A stretch of 34,291 bases of DNA from an uncultured Lachnospiraceae bacterium (lineage in GTDB: Bacteria; Bacillota; Clostridia; Lachnospirales; Lachnospiraceae). The notes beneath the pieces are model-generated. The model was given only the letters and a program-made list of their open reading frames with translations, was not told the origin of the DNA and made no database searches. The position numbers and the translations under genes were made by a program. The stretch covers positions 1 through 34,291 of the forward strand of contig CALWMV010000011.1 of the NCBI GenBank assembly GCA_944382125.1, read 5' to 3'. This document shows, piece after piece, positions 7,642 to 15,265 of this stretch (position 1 is its first letter; every line of letters starts with the position of its first letter).

Positions 7642-8307
7642 TCAGCCTCCGAATATACGGTTCAGCTCTTTTATGGATTCCTCATCCGCAAAGGCAAGTA
7701 TATACTGTCCGGCTCTTATCACGGTCTCACCGTGGGGGATCATCATGGTCTCATCCTCATAGACCGCTATCAGCAGGGACTCCGCAGGGAGCTTGATCTG
7801 GGACAGGGGCTTATCCACGCATTGCGAATGATAATCCACGTGTATGCGCACTATGGAGTATTCTCCCTTTGAAAGCCTCATGAGGGTCATGATGGACTGA
7901 TAGTTCATCTCATCGGCTATCATGTGTCCGATTATATCAGCCTGATTTATCTTCACGTCCACTCCCATACCTGAGTTGAAAAGCCACTCATTCCTGGGAT
8001 TATTGACACGGGCGATGACCTTCGGCACATCATATTCAAATTTGGCCATCATGGCCGCCGTCAGATTGACTTCGTCAAGACCTGTTGCACATACCAGGGC
8101 ATTGCAGTTCCTGGTGCCGGCCTTTTCCAGCACGGATACGTCAGTACCGTCCCCTATGAGGATATTTTCCTCCTTAAGGCCGTTTTTCCTGAGGGCCTCA
8201 AGGGCCCTGTCCTTATTTTCTATAACTGTCACACTGTGTCCGTTCTCAAGGAGCAGCTCGGCTATGTATCCGCCTATCTGTCCTCCACCTACTATGATTA
8301 TCTTCAT
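7642..8307 (-). CDS. TrkA/KtrA-type RCK protein (NAD-binding regulator of cation transport), copy 2
   Basis: Cytoplasmic protein of 221 residues with a TrkA-N Rossmann domain (MKIIIVGGGQIGGYIAELL, glycine motif at residues 7-12, acidic VIENKD at the second strand). A TrkA-C-like domain follows from about residue 140. This is the size and layout of KtrA/KtrC proteins, which bind nucleotides and gate membrane K+ (or Na+) transporters. No TrkH/KtrB-type channel is encoded in the window. It follows a second RCK gene by 12 bases and the cation ATPase before that, so the three are probably one operon. The partner channel may be elsewhere, or these proteins may act on the ATPase; the sequence does not decide. 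Confidence 0.85.
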   Translation of the reverse strand: MKIIIVGGGQIGGYIAELLLENGHSVTVIENKDRALEALRKNGLKEENILIGDGTDVSVLEKAGTRNCNALVCATGLDEVNLTAAMMAKFEYDVPKVIARVNNPRNEWLFNSGMGVDVKINQADIIGHMIADEMNYQSIMTLMRLSKGEYSIVRIHVDYHSQCVDKPLSQIKLPAESLLIAVYEDETMMIPHGETVIRAGQYILAFADEESIKELNRIFGG

Positions 8308-8319
8308 ACTGTGGCCTCC

Positions 8320-8970
8320 TTAAAGCTGCAGCTGTGCCCTGGCCTGAGCCATGTATGATCTGCTCACGGTCAGATAGAGTACGTCGTTGTATTCACATCT
8401 CATACCGGCCTCCGGCATCATGGAATGACCTCCCCGCTCTATGGAAACGGGCTGCATCTTCCCATCCACGATAAGTGAGGAAAGCTCCGTACCGTCCAGG
8501 GCTGCATTGACCCTGATCCTGATGAGCTCCACATCGTCATTTGCCATCTTCCTGATCACTCTGATGCTCCTGTTATCCTCCAGGAAATCCATCACATTCT
8601 CCACTCCGAGCCTTGTGATGGATACGGTATAAACACCCATGGATTCAAACATCCTGGCCCTTATGGGATCATACATCCTGGCCACCACGGTGGGCACATG
8701 GAACACATTTTTGGCCACTATGACCGTGACGGCATTGATGGCATCGCTGTTGGTGCAGCTTATAAGCACATCCGCCGTGGCTACTCCGGCTTCTATCAGC
8801 ACATCCTTGTCATAGCCCATGCCGCAGATGGTGCGTCCGGTAAATTCCTCGCTCAGGGCATGGAAGCTCTCCCTGTCCGTGTCCACTATCGTAACATCAT
8901 GATTCTTCCTCGTCAGATCCTCTGCGGCCCTCACTCCGAATTTGCCGCAGCCTACGATTATTATCTTCAT
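8320..8970 (-). CDS. TrkA/KtrA-type RCK protein, copy 1, translationally coupled to the cation ATPase
   Basis: Protein of 216 residues with an N-terminal nucleotide-binding Rossmann motif (MKIIIVGCGKFG, then VTIVDTD) and a C-terminal TrkA-C-like region. It is only distantly similar to the RCK protein encoded next to it, so the pair is not a recent duplication. The ATG at 8970 is chosen over the longer open frame (to 9069). It forms an ATGA overlap with the TGA of the ATPase gene, has GGAG upstream within the ATPase coding region, and matches the family N-terminus exactly. RCK proteins normally assemble as rings that sense NAD(H), ATP/ADP or c-di-AMP and control K+ or Na+ flux. Here the tight coupling is to a P-type ATPase instead of a channel gene. 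Confidence 0.87.
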   Translation of the reverse strand: MKIIIVGCGKFGVRAAEDLTRKNHDVTIVDTDRESFHALSEEFTGRTICGMGYDKDVLIEAGVATADVLISCTNSDAINAVTVIVAKNVFHVPTVVARMYDPIRARMFESMGVYTVSITRLGVENVMDFLEDNRSIRVIRKMANDDVELIRIRVNAALDGTELSSLIVDGKMQPVSIERGGHSMMPEAGMRCEYNDVLYLTVSRSYMAQARAQLQL

Positions 8971-11807
8971 TTGCCTTGCTCCTTTCCTGCCATATGCCTG
9001 CGAAGAAAATGCTTCCTTGCCTCTTCGATACCGAAGCTTATGAAGGGAACACATATCAGGTACAGCCACTCCAGCCCTCCTATGGGTGCCGTATTGAACA
9101 CCTCATTGAGGAAGGGGATGTACATGAGTGCAAGCAGTATGAGCACCTCTATAACAAGTCCGAGATTGATATAATGGTTGGTGAAAAGTCCTCTCCTGAG
9201 CACTGACTCAGTATCGGTCCTGTTGTTCATGACCATGCCCATCTGGGAAAATACCACTCCGGCAAGGGCCATGGTCGTAGCCTGGGCATAGACCAGACTT
9301 CCCTCTGCGGCTATGGGGCCTGCGGGCCAGCCATTAAGGATATTTGCCAGGAAATAGCCTCCCAGTGAAAATACCGTTCCGATAAGACCATACCATATAA
9401 ATCCTACGAAGAACACATTTTTATTGAGCAGCCTCTCATTTCTGGATCTGGGAGGACGCTTCATGACGCTTGCCTCCGAGGCCTCTGCTCCGAGTCCCAG
9501 GGCCGGCACCATATCCGTGCCTATGTCTATGGTGAGGATCTGAAGTATGGTAAGGGGAAGGGGTATGGCTCCTCCTGACAGCAGATATACCACTGAGGCC
9601 GCTGCCTCAGGAGTGTTGCTGTCGAAGATATATCTGAGAAATTTTCGTATGTTGTTATATACGCTCCTTCCCTCCTCTATGGCCCTGACGATGGTGGCAA
9701 AGTTATCATCGCTGAGTATCATGTCAGCGGCCTCCTTGGCCACATCCGTACCGGTGATGCCCATGGCTATGCCTATGTCGGCCTTTTTCAAAGCCGGTGA
9801 GTCATTGACTCCGTCCCCCGTCACTGCAACTATGTTGCCCATATCCTGAAGCATGCAGACTATACGGTACTTCTGTTCCGGAGCCATACGGGCAAACACC
9901 ACCTCTCCCATAAGGGCCTTCCTGAGTTCCTCATCCTTCATATCGGCAAGCTCAGCTCCTGATATGACTCTTGCGTTCCTGCTCTCTATTATGCCTATCT
10001 TCCTTGCTATGCTTTCCGCAGTCAGGCCATAGTCTCCGGTGATCATGACCACCTTTATGCCGGCACTGCGGCAAAGGGCCACCGCATCCTTCACCTCTGC
10101 CCTGGGAGGATCCTGCATGGCCACAAGGCCCATAAAGGTAAGCTCCCTTTCTATATTTTCATTGTTGTATTCCCGCAGTGCCTGGGGAAGGGATCTGTCG
10201 TCCTTTCTGAGGGTGCGATAGGCCACTGCCAGTACCCTGAGTCCTTCTCTGGCATATCTGTCATTGGCAGCCATGATACGCTGCCTGTCCTCCTCTGTCA
10301 TGGTACGGGCACTGCTTCCCTCAAAGCAGTTTTTGCAGAGCTCCATGACCTCCTTGGGCGATCCCTTTACGAAGGCTATCCTTCCGCCGCCCTCAAAGTT
10401 TCCCCGGAGCTGATGGATGGTGGTCATCCTCTTCCTTCTCGAATCAAAGGGAAGCTCCATGATACGGGGATATTCCATGGATACGGCTGCGGGATCGAGC
10501 CCGCCCTTTCTGGCCACTACGGAGAGGCAGGCCTCAGTAGGATCACCCAGTACCGTATATCTGTCTCCGCCCTTCTCCTTATCAGGAGGTATGAGCCTTG
10601 CATTGGAGCAGAGAGTGGCTCCGGAAAGCAGCATCCTTAAGATATTACTGCTCTTTGCCGTCACCGTCCTTCCCTGATCCGTTATCTTTCCCTCAGGGCC
10701 GTAGCCCTCACCGCTGACCTCCATCTCAGCCTGCATGGTCCATATATGGTTGACCGTCATCTCATTCTGGGTCAGGGTACCTGTCTTATCAGAGCAGATC
10801 ACATTGGTGCAGCCCAGGGTCTCCACGGCAGAAAGCTTCTTTACCAGAGCATTTTCCTTTGCCATCTTCTGGACCGCAAGGGCCAGGGACAGGGTCACTG
10901 CAGGGAGCAGGCCCTCAGGGATGAAGGCCACTATCATGCCCAGTGAAAAGAGGAAGGCCTCCATCACCGGATCCTTTACTAAAAATACCGCAACCAGCAG
11001 TATAAGTATGCCTATGCTGATGGCTATGACTGCGATCTGCTTCGTAAGTATGTCCAGCTCCTTCTGAAGGGGCGAAAGGGATTTCTCCGTGGTCTGGGTA
11101 AGATCGGCTATCTTTCCGAACTCACTCTGCATGCCAGTGGAAATCACCAGGGCCCTGCAGGTACCGGCGGCTGCCGAGGTACCGGAAAATATCATATTTT
11201 CCGCCTCCAGATAGCTGACCTCCTCCCTCAGTCCGTCCGCACTCTTCCTTATGGGATTGCTCTCGCCCGTAAGGGTGGACTGATCAGCACTGAAGTCGCT
11301 GCTGCGGAGTATCCTGGCATCGGCACTGATCTTATCCCCTTCCTCGATGATCATGATGTCGCCGGGAACTATCTCAGCAGCCTCGATCTTGACCTCTTCA
11401 CCGTCCCTCAGCACCCTCGCCGTGGCAGGAAGCATCTTACTCAAAGCCGATGTAGCCTTCTCTGCCTTGAATTCCTGGAAAAATGAAAATGCGCCGTTTA
11501 TCAGGTTCACGCAGAATATGGCAATTCCCAGCTCCGGTGCTCCGGATATGATGGCCATTATGCCTCCTATCCAGAGGAGCAGGGCCATCAGACTCGTGAA
11601 ATTGGCGATGAGCTTTTTTAGCATGCTGTCCTTTTTCTTTTCGGCAAGCTCATTTCGTCCGTATCTTTTCAGCCGCTCCGCAGCCTCCTCTGAGCTCAGG
11701 CCCTTCATTCCGGAATGAAGAAGTGTGCAGGCCTCCACGGGATCCGCTTTGAGTATCCTCTTTTTAAGCTCCTCCGGGGCAAGCTCTCCCTTTATCCTAT
11801 CTTCCAT
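8967..11807 (-). CDS. P-type cation ATPase of class II, with Na,K-ATPase-like (IIC) ion-site signatures
   Basis: Membrane ion pump of 946 residues. Landmarks in order: N-terminal cation-ATPase domain; actuator TGES (residues 180-183); M4 PEGLL (297-301); phosphorylation motif DKTGT (Asp340); N-domain KGSPKEV (481-487); hinge MITGDYGLTAESI (588-600); TGDGVNDSPALKKADIG (663-679); and six C-terminal helices. PEGLL in M4, SNTPE in M5 (730-734) and DIGTDMVPA in M6 (Asp761, Asp765) resemble the VPEGLL, SNIPE and DLGTDMVPA of animal Na,K-ATPases rather than the PEGLP/NLVTDGLP of Ca pumps. An automatic annotation would probably call it calcium-transporting. No beta subunit is seen. The ATG has AGGAG 6 bases upstream. 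It overlaps the first RCK gene by ATGA, pointing to alkali-cation homeostasis. Confidence 0.9.
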   Translation of the reverse strand: MEDRIKGELAPEELKKRILKADPVEACTLLHSGMKGLSSEEAAERLKRYGRNELAEKKKDSMLKKLIANFTSLMALLLWIGGIMAIISGAPELGIAIFCVNLINGAFSFFQEFKAEKATSALSKMLPATARVLRDGEEVKIEAAEIVPGDIMIIEEGDKISADARILRSSDFSADQSTLTGESNPIRKSADGLREEVSYLEAENMIFSGTSAAAGTCRALVISTGMQSEFGKIADLTQTTEKSLSPLQKELDILTKQIAVIAISIGILILLVAVFLVKDPVMEAFLFSLGMIVAFIPEGLLPAVTLSLALAVQKMAKENALVKKLSAVETLGCTNVICSDKTGTLTQNEMTVNHIWTMQAEMEVSGEGYGPEGKITDQGRTVTAKSSNILRMLLSGATLCSNARLIPPDKEKGGDRYTVLGDPTEACLSVVARKGGLDPAAVSMEYPRIMELPFDSRRKRMTTIHQLRGNFEGGGRIAFVKGSPKEVMELCKNCFEGSSARTMTEEDRQRIMAANDRYAREGLRVLAVAYRTLRKDDRSLPQALREYNNENIERELTFMGLVAMQDPPRAEVKDAVALCRSAGIKVVMITGDYGLTAESIARKIGIIESRNARVISGAELADMKDEELRKALMGEVVFARMAPEQKYRIVCMLQDMGNIVAVTGDGVNDSPALKKADIGIAMGITGTDVAKEAADMILSDDNFATIVRAIEEGRSVYNNIRKFLRYIFDSNTPEAAASVVYLLSGGAIPLPLTILQILTIDIGTDMVPALGLGAEASEASVMKRPPRSRNERLLNKNVFFVGFIWYGLIGTVFSLGGYFLANILNGWPAGPIAAEGSLVYAQATTMALAGVVFSQMGMVMNNRTDTESVLRRGLFTNHYINLGLVIEVLILLALMYIPFLNEVFNTAPIGGLEWLYLICVPFISFGIEEARKHFLRRHMAGKEQGK

Positions 11808-11874
11808 ATGATTCTCCTGTATCCTTCAAAAATAATAGGACCGAGGAAGTATATCCATCCCCCGATCGTCGGAG

Positions 11875-11883
11875 ATTATATCA
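11875..11883 (-). promoter_or_regulatory. Extended -10 promoter of the cation ATPase/RCK operon
   Basis: Minus-strand TGATATAAT combines a TGn extension with a perfect TATAAT. There is no good -35 element, which is typical of extended -10 promoters. The start of transcription would fall about 60 bases before the ATPase ATG. Confidence 0.6.
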
Positions 11884-12124
11884 TCATGGGATTAAAGAGC
11901 AGATTAAGATTAAGGTGAGAAAATAAAGACGGGATAAAGATATAGATGCTGCTGCGGCTCCCTTTGCAGTTCTCAGAAGGCCATAAAGACTGACTTTCCC
12001 CTGCAGGACTTCCGCTCCGGACTGCCGCTGTGCAATGTTCGCAGCAGAAGCTCTGCAAGAAAGTGCTTCGTAACTGAATGCTTTTTGAAGCGAGGGTTTA
12101 TTGTAAGCAGTATTTTATATATGC
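11884..12124. other. Intergenic stretch with no recognisable gene
   Basis: About 240 bases between the tRNA terminator and the ATPase promoter. Short open frames on both strands cross it, but none has a ribosome binding site or a recognisable domain, and some run into the tRNA. Nothing functional was identified. Confidence 0.6.
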
Positions 12125-12154
12125 AAAAACTCGGAGCTATATTAAGCTCCGAGT
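12125..12154 (-). terminator. Terminator of the tRNA-Thr gene
   Basis: Perfect 10-base arms (12145-12154 and 12129-12138) with a 6-base loop, followed by five Ts on the minus strand. It begins 13 bases after the tRNA 3' end. Confidence 0.9.
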
Positions 12155-12167
12155 CATCTTTTATGAG

Positions 12168-12240
12168 AGCTGCTGACGGGAATCGGACCCGTGACCTCCG
12201 CACTACCAATGCGACGCACTACCGACTGTGCTACAGCAGC
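12168..12240 (-). tRNA. tRNA-Thr (anticodon GGU)
   Basis: A 73-base cloverleaf reads on the minus strand. The acceptor stem is GCTGCTG/CAGCAGC. The D arm has stem GCAC/GTGC. The anticodon loop TTGGTAG gives anticodon GGT on a TCGCA/TGCGG stem with one wobble pair. The T arm is ACGGG/CCCGT with loop TCCGATT. The CCA end is not encoded, so it must be added after transcription. It has its own consensus promoter upstream and a terminator downstream, so it is a single-gene unit between two protein operons. Confidence 0.95.
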
Positions 12241-12249
12241 ATGTTTTCA

Positions 12250-12269
12250 AAAAGAAAGCTCTTTCTTTT
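12250..12269 (-). promoter_or_regulatory. Leader hairpin immediately upstream of tRNA-Thr
   Basis: Nine-base complementary arms (AAAAGAAAG/CTTTCTTTT) with a two-base centre end about 10 bases before the tRNA 5' end, inside the predicted precursor. It probably folds in the 5' leader removed by RNase P; any further role is unknown. Confidence 0.4.
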
Positions 12270-12282
12270 CAAAAGCTTTATA

Positions 12283-12311
12283 ACTATATCATAAGCTTAT
12301 TTTGATGTCAA
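12283..12311 (-). promoter_or_regulatory. Strong sigma-A promoter of tRNA-Thr
   Basis: A perfect TTGACA (minus strand, 12306-12311) and TATAGT (12283-12288) are separated by 17 bases. This is the best promoter match in the window and fits a stable-RNA gene. Confidence 0.85.
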
Positions 12312-12389
12312 CTTATATTTTGGCTTTTCTCCATGTCCTGCCTGGGCTTTTCCCTCCGCCCGATATCCGGTATTTTCCCTTTGTCCGAT

Positions 12390-12416
12390 AAAAATGCGCC
12401 TGCCTGAGCAGACGCA
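12390..12416 (-). terminator. Terminator of the murB-hprK-rapZ-whiA-HPr operon
   Basis: Nine-base arms (12408-12416 and 12395-12403, one wobble pair) with a four-base loop, followed by five Ts on the minus strand. It starts about 38 bases after the HPr-like stop codon. Confidence 0.85.
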
Positions 12417-12453
12417 GATCATATCTGTATGATTTTATGTATCGGACGGTCCC

Positions 12454-12717
12454 TCAGGCTACCCTGTCACCGTTTTCAAGAAATAACGTTATCGCCCTTA
12501 CAGCCTCTTCCTCATCGCTGCCCTCTGCCTCTATGCGGATCTCATCGTTCTGATCGAGGGGAATGGTCATCATGCCCATTATGCTCTTGGCATTGACCTT
12601 CTTTGTGCCGCATATAAGATGTATCCTTGAATCATACTGGCTGGCTACCTGCACGAGTATGGCCACCTTGCGATCCATCTCTTTGGGGAGATTCACAATA
12701 ACGTTATTGCTTGTCAT
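12454..12717 (-). CDS. HPr-like protein lacking the catalytic histidine (Crh-like)
   Basis: An 87-residue protein with the HPr fold signature (ILVQVASQYDS, then KVNAKSIMGMMTI). Aligned by eye with Bacillus HPr, the active-site block HARPA becomes MDRKV. Met14 therefore replaces the phosphorylatable His15, while Arg is kept. The regulatory serine is intact (Ser45, in KSIMG). This is the pattern of Crh, which cannot pass phosphate in the PTS but is phosphorylated on Ser by HPr kinase and acts with CcpA in carbon catabolite control. HPr kinase is encoded three genes upstream in the same operon. The ATG has GGAGG with an 8-base spacer inside the end of whiA, and the two genes overlap by 14 bases. 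Family is secure; the Crh-like role is inferred. Confidence 0.88.
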   Translation of the reverse strand: MTSNNVIVNLPKEMDRKVAILVQVASQYDSRIHLICGTKKVNAKSIMGMMTIPLDQNDEIRIEAEGSDEEEAVRAITLFLENGDRVA

Positions 12718-13417
12718 TACATGTTCCTCCTAGAATTAAACTCGATGCGGGTCCCGCACCGCAGGCTTCCCTGAGTCCATCTGCTATCCGGGAAAGCTTT
12801 CTGAGCCTGTGGTTGACTCCTGATCGGCCTATGTTCTCCGAAAGCTCCTCTGAAAGCTCCTTCAGCGACGCCGAAGGTCTTTCCAGCCTGAGCCTTGCAA
12901 TCTCCTGCAGATTCTCCGGGAGTCCCGACAGCCCGATCTTCGATCTTATAAGCTCGATATCCTCTATCTGCCTTACAGATGCAGACACAGTCTTGGAGAT
13001 ATTGGCGGTCTCACAGTTCACCTGGCGCTGGATATTTTCCCTCATCTCCTTGAGTATCCTGACATTTTCAAACTTCATCATGGACTGATGGGCCGAAAGT
13101 ATGCTGAGCATTGAAGATATGGCTTCACTGTCCTTCAGGTATACTACATAATGAGATTTTCTTTCAGTGATCTTAGGGATGATATCAAAGCTTCTGATTA
13201 TGGCGCTCAGATCCTCTGCCTCCTGCTTTGTGCCGCACACAAACTCCAGGTGGTAGAACTTTTCCGGATTGCTCACAGAGCCCGAATCCAGAAACATGGC
13301 CATCAGATATTCTTTTCTGTATTCCGCCTCAATTCCATTTGCGATTTTACTATGCCTGTTTTTGAAAGTAAAGCACTTTTTTCTGATTTCTTCCTTAACC
13401 TCCGAAGAAAACGACAT
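12704..13417 (-). CDS. whiA: WhiA-family DNA-binding protein, shortened (first LAGLIDADG-like half missing)
   Basis: WhiA homologues have two degenerate LAGLIDADG repeats and a C-terminal helix-turn-helix, usually about 310-325 residues; they affect cell division and chromosome segregation in Bacillota. This one has 237. It keeps the usual N-terminal SFSSEVKEE. By residue 33 it is already at the second repeat (YLMAMFLDSGSVSNPEKFYH), which normally comes after about residue 105, so some 75-80 residues are absent. The rest is complete: NVRILKEMRENIQRQVNCETANI, IARLRLERPSASLKEL and the HTH core SGVNHRLRKLSRIADGLR. There is no room for missing sequence: rapZ ends one base before the start codon and the HPr-like gene overlaps the 3' end. 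The truncation therefore seems real rather than a gene-calling error. Whether the protein still works is unknown. Confidence 0.9.
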   Translation of the reverse strand: MSFSSEVKEEIRKKCFTFKNRHSKIANGIEAEYRKEYLMAMFLDSGSVSNPEKFYHLEFVCGTKQEAEDLSAIIRSFDIIPKITERKSHYVVYLKDSEAISSMLSILSAHQSMMKFENVRILKEMRENIQRQVNCETANISKTVSASVRQIEDIELIRSKIGLSGLPENLQEIARLRLERPSASLKELSEELSENIGRSGVNHRLRKLSRIADGLREACGAGPASSLILGGTCNDKQ

Positions 13418-13418
13418 T

Positions 13419-14276
13419 TCAATTCCTCTTGATATCCCGATGTTCTATTTTGATGCCAAAGGAGGCATCCCTGCGCAGATGTCCGTAAAGCTGTTCCGCA
13501 AAGGTTACAGAACGGTGCCTTCCCCCTGTGCAGCCTATGGCTATCACCAGCTGATTCTTTCCCTCCGAGATATACCTCGGTATCAGGAAATCCACCATAT
13601 CCTCCAGTTTTTTTTCAAAGGCGGGACCATCCTCAAAACGGAGCACAAAATCCCTTACCTCCTTGTCAAGGCCCGTCTTTTCTTTGAGCCCCTCCACATA
13701 GAAGGGATTCGGCAGAAATCTGACGTCAAAGACCAGGTCCGCATCCTCCGGGATGCCGTACTTGAATCCGAAGGACATGACAGTGACATAAAGGTTCTTG
13801 AAGGTCCGGTCCTCAGTGTATATCTCCATGAGCTCGGCTCTCAGATCCCTGGTGAGGAGCATGGAGGTATCCAGCACATAATCGGCCCGGTCGCGAAGCC
13901 AGGTAAGCTCCCTCCGTTCCTCCCTTATGCCGTCTTCTATCCTGCCATCCCTCGCCAGAGGATGGGTGCGCCTTGTTTCCTTGTATCTCTTAAGCAGGAC
14001 CTTGTCGGAAGCATCGAGGAAGAGGATCTCATAGCTGATCCTCTTCCCGTCAAGCTCTCTGAATATATCCCTGAGTCCCGGAAGTTCCTCTCCGCTCCTG
14101 ATATCCACACCTATCGCGATCTTCCTTTTATCGCTTTCGGAAGTTACGGCACCTGCAAATTTGGTTATAAGAAATATGGGCATATTGTCCACGCAGTAAA
14201 AGCCCATATCCTCCATGGATTTGAGGGCTACGGTCTTTCCTGCTCCGGACATCCCGCTTACTATGACAAGCTTCAT
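13419..14276 (-). CDS. rapZ: RapZ/YvcJ-family nucleotide-binding protein
   Basis: A 285-residue P-loop protein of normal length. The Walker A motif GMSGAGKT lies at residues 8-15, followed by MEDMGFYCVDNMP, and the C-terminal signature IGCTGGRHRSVTFAEQL is present. In E. coli RapZ is an RNA-binding adaptor for RNase E in the control of glucosamine-6-phosphate synthase. In Bacillus YvcJ is a GTPase/ATPase linked to competence. The Bacillota role is therefore not settled. The gene overlaps hprK by ATGA upstream and is one base from whiA downstream. In many Bacillota yvcK lies between rapZ and whiA; here it is absent. Confidence 0.93.
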   Translation of the reverse strand: MKLVIVSGMSGAGKTVALKSMEDMGFYCVDNMPIFLITKFAGAVTSESDKRKIAIGVDIRSGEELPGLRDIFRELDGKRISYEILFLDASDKVLLKRYKETRRTHPLARDGRIEDGIREERRELTWLRDRADYVLDTSMLLTRDLRAELMEIYTEDRTFKNLYVTVMSFGFKYGIPEDADLVFDVRFLPNPFYVEGLKEKTGLDKEVRDFVLRFEDGPAFEKKLEDMVDFLIPRYISEGKNQLVIAIGCTGGRHRSVTFAEQLYGHLRRDASFGIKIEHRDIKRN

Positions 14277-15208
14277 AATTTGTTTGCTATATTGGCGTTT
14301 ACTCTCTTGAACAGTTCATCGGCTGCATTATGGCCCATCTTCTTTGCCCTGTTATTGACAGCCGCACACTCGACTATGATGGCCAGATTACGTCCGGGGC
14401 GTATGGGGATCTCATGGCAGATGACCTTATTTCCCAGATATTCTGTATAATTCTCCGTAAGCCCCAGCCTGTCATACTCCTTATCTTTGTCCCAGTCTTC
14501 CAGCTTTATGACCATGTCTATGGGCTGGGTATCCTTTATGGCTTCAAATCCGAACAGGGTGCGGATATTGATTATGCCTATGCCCCTGAGCTCGATAAAG
14601 TTCTTGGTCACCGCAGGGGCAGAGCCCACCAGGGTCTCATCGGAGACCTTTCTGATCTCCACCACATCATCAGATACCAGCCTGTGGCCTCTCTTTACAA
14701 GCTCAAGAGCCGACTCCGACTTTCCTATACCGCTGTCTCCCACTATCAGTACTCCCTCGCCGTATACATCGACCAGTACCCCGTGTATGCTTATGCAGGG
14801 AGCCAGCTGCACCTTCAGCCAGCGGACGATCTCGCTTGAAAGGTCTGAAGTGGTCTTGGCCGAATTGAGGCAGGGAACATTATGCTTCCTGCAGCTCTCG
14901 AGTATGGCGGCACTGGGCTGATAAGATCTGGAAAATATTATGCACGGCACGCCGAAGGACGCTATGCGTTCAAAGCGCTCCGACACAGTCTCCTTATCCA
15001 GATGGCCATCGATATACTGCTGCTCCACATTTCCAACGATCTGGACCCTTGTCACGTCAAAGTGTTCAAAAAAACCCGTCAGCTGCAGCGCCGGCCTGTT
15101 TACATCATAGAAGCTTATGATTTTGTCTGACAGCTCGATCTCAGGCGTGAGATTTGTAAGCCCCATCTTCTCCACCAGTTTTTCTACAGTAGTTGTTGCC
15201 CCGCTCAT
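14273..15208 (-). CDS. hprK: HPr kinase/phosphorylase
   Basis: Bifunctional enzyme of 311 residues that phosphorylates and dephosphorylates the regulatory serine of HPr and Crh, the central switch of carbon catabolite repression in Bacillota. It has an N-terminal domain to about residue 130 and a C-terminal kinase domain with the P-loop GDSGIGKS (157-164), the following RGHRLVSDD, and the HPrK signature ELRGIGIINIR. The ATG has AAGGAG 7 bases upstream. It sits 57 bases after murB and overlaps rapZ by 4 bases. Finding its gene in one operon with a Crh-like HPr that retains only the target serine strongly suggests that the two act together. Confidence 0.95.
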   Translation of the reverse strand: MSGATTTVEKLVEKMGLTNLTPEIELSDKIISFYDVNRPALQLTGFFEHFDVTRVQIVGNVEQQYIDGHLDKETVSERFERIASFGVPCIIFSRSYQPSAAILESCRKHNVPCLNSAKTTSDLSSEIVRWLKVQLAPCISIHGVLVDVYGEGVLIVGDSGIGKSESALELVKRGHRLVSDDVVEIRKVSDETLVGSAPAVTKNFIELRGIGIINIRTLFGFEAIKDTQPIDMVIKLEDWDKDKEYDRLGLTENYTEYLGNKVICHEIPIRPGRNLAIIVECAAVNNRAKKMGHNAADELFKRVNANIANKL

Positions 15209-15265
15209 AACTTTTCTCCTTTATGATTTTATACGGCAGCTCCTTACATCCTCTCCGGGACAGTC

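Noticed and set aside
8967-11807. Calling the ATPase a calcium pump of the SERCA type
   Set aside because: Its M4, M5 and M6 motifs match the Na,K-ATPase class better; the ion is left open.
11973-12294. Short open frames on both strands around the tRNA
   Set aside because: They run through the tRNA-Thr gene and its terminator and lack ribosome binding sites.
13269-14450. A 393-residue open frame on the plus strand
   Set aside because: Antisense to rapZ and parts of whiA and hprK, whose products have clear family motifs; the antisense product has none.
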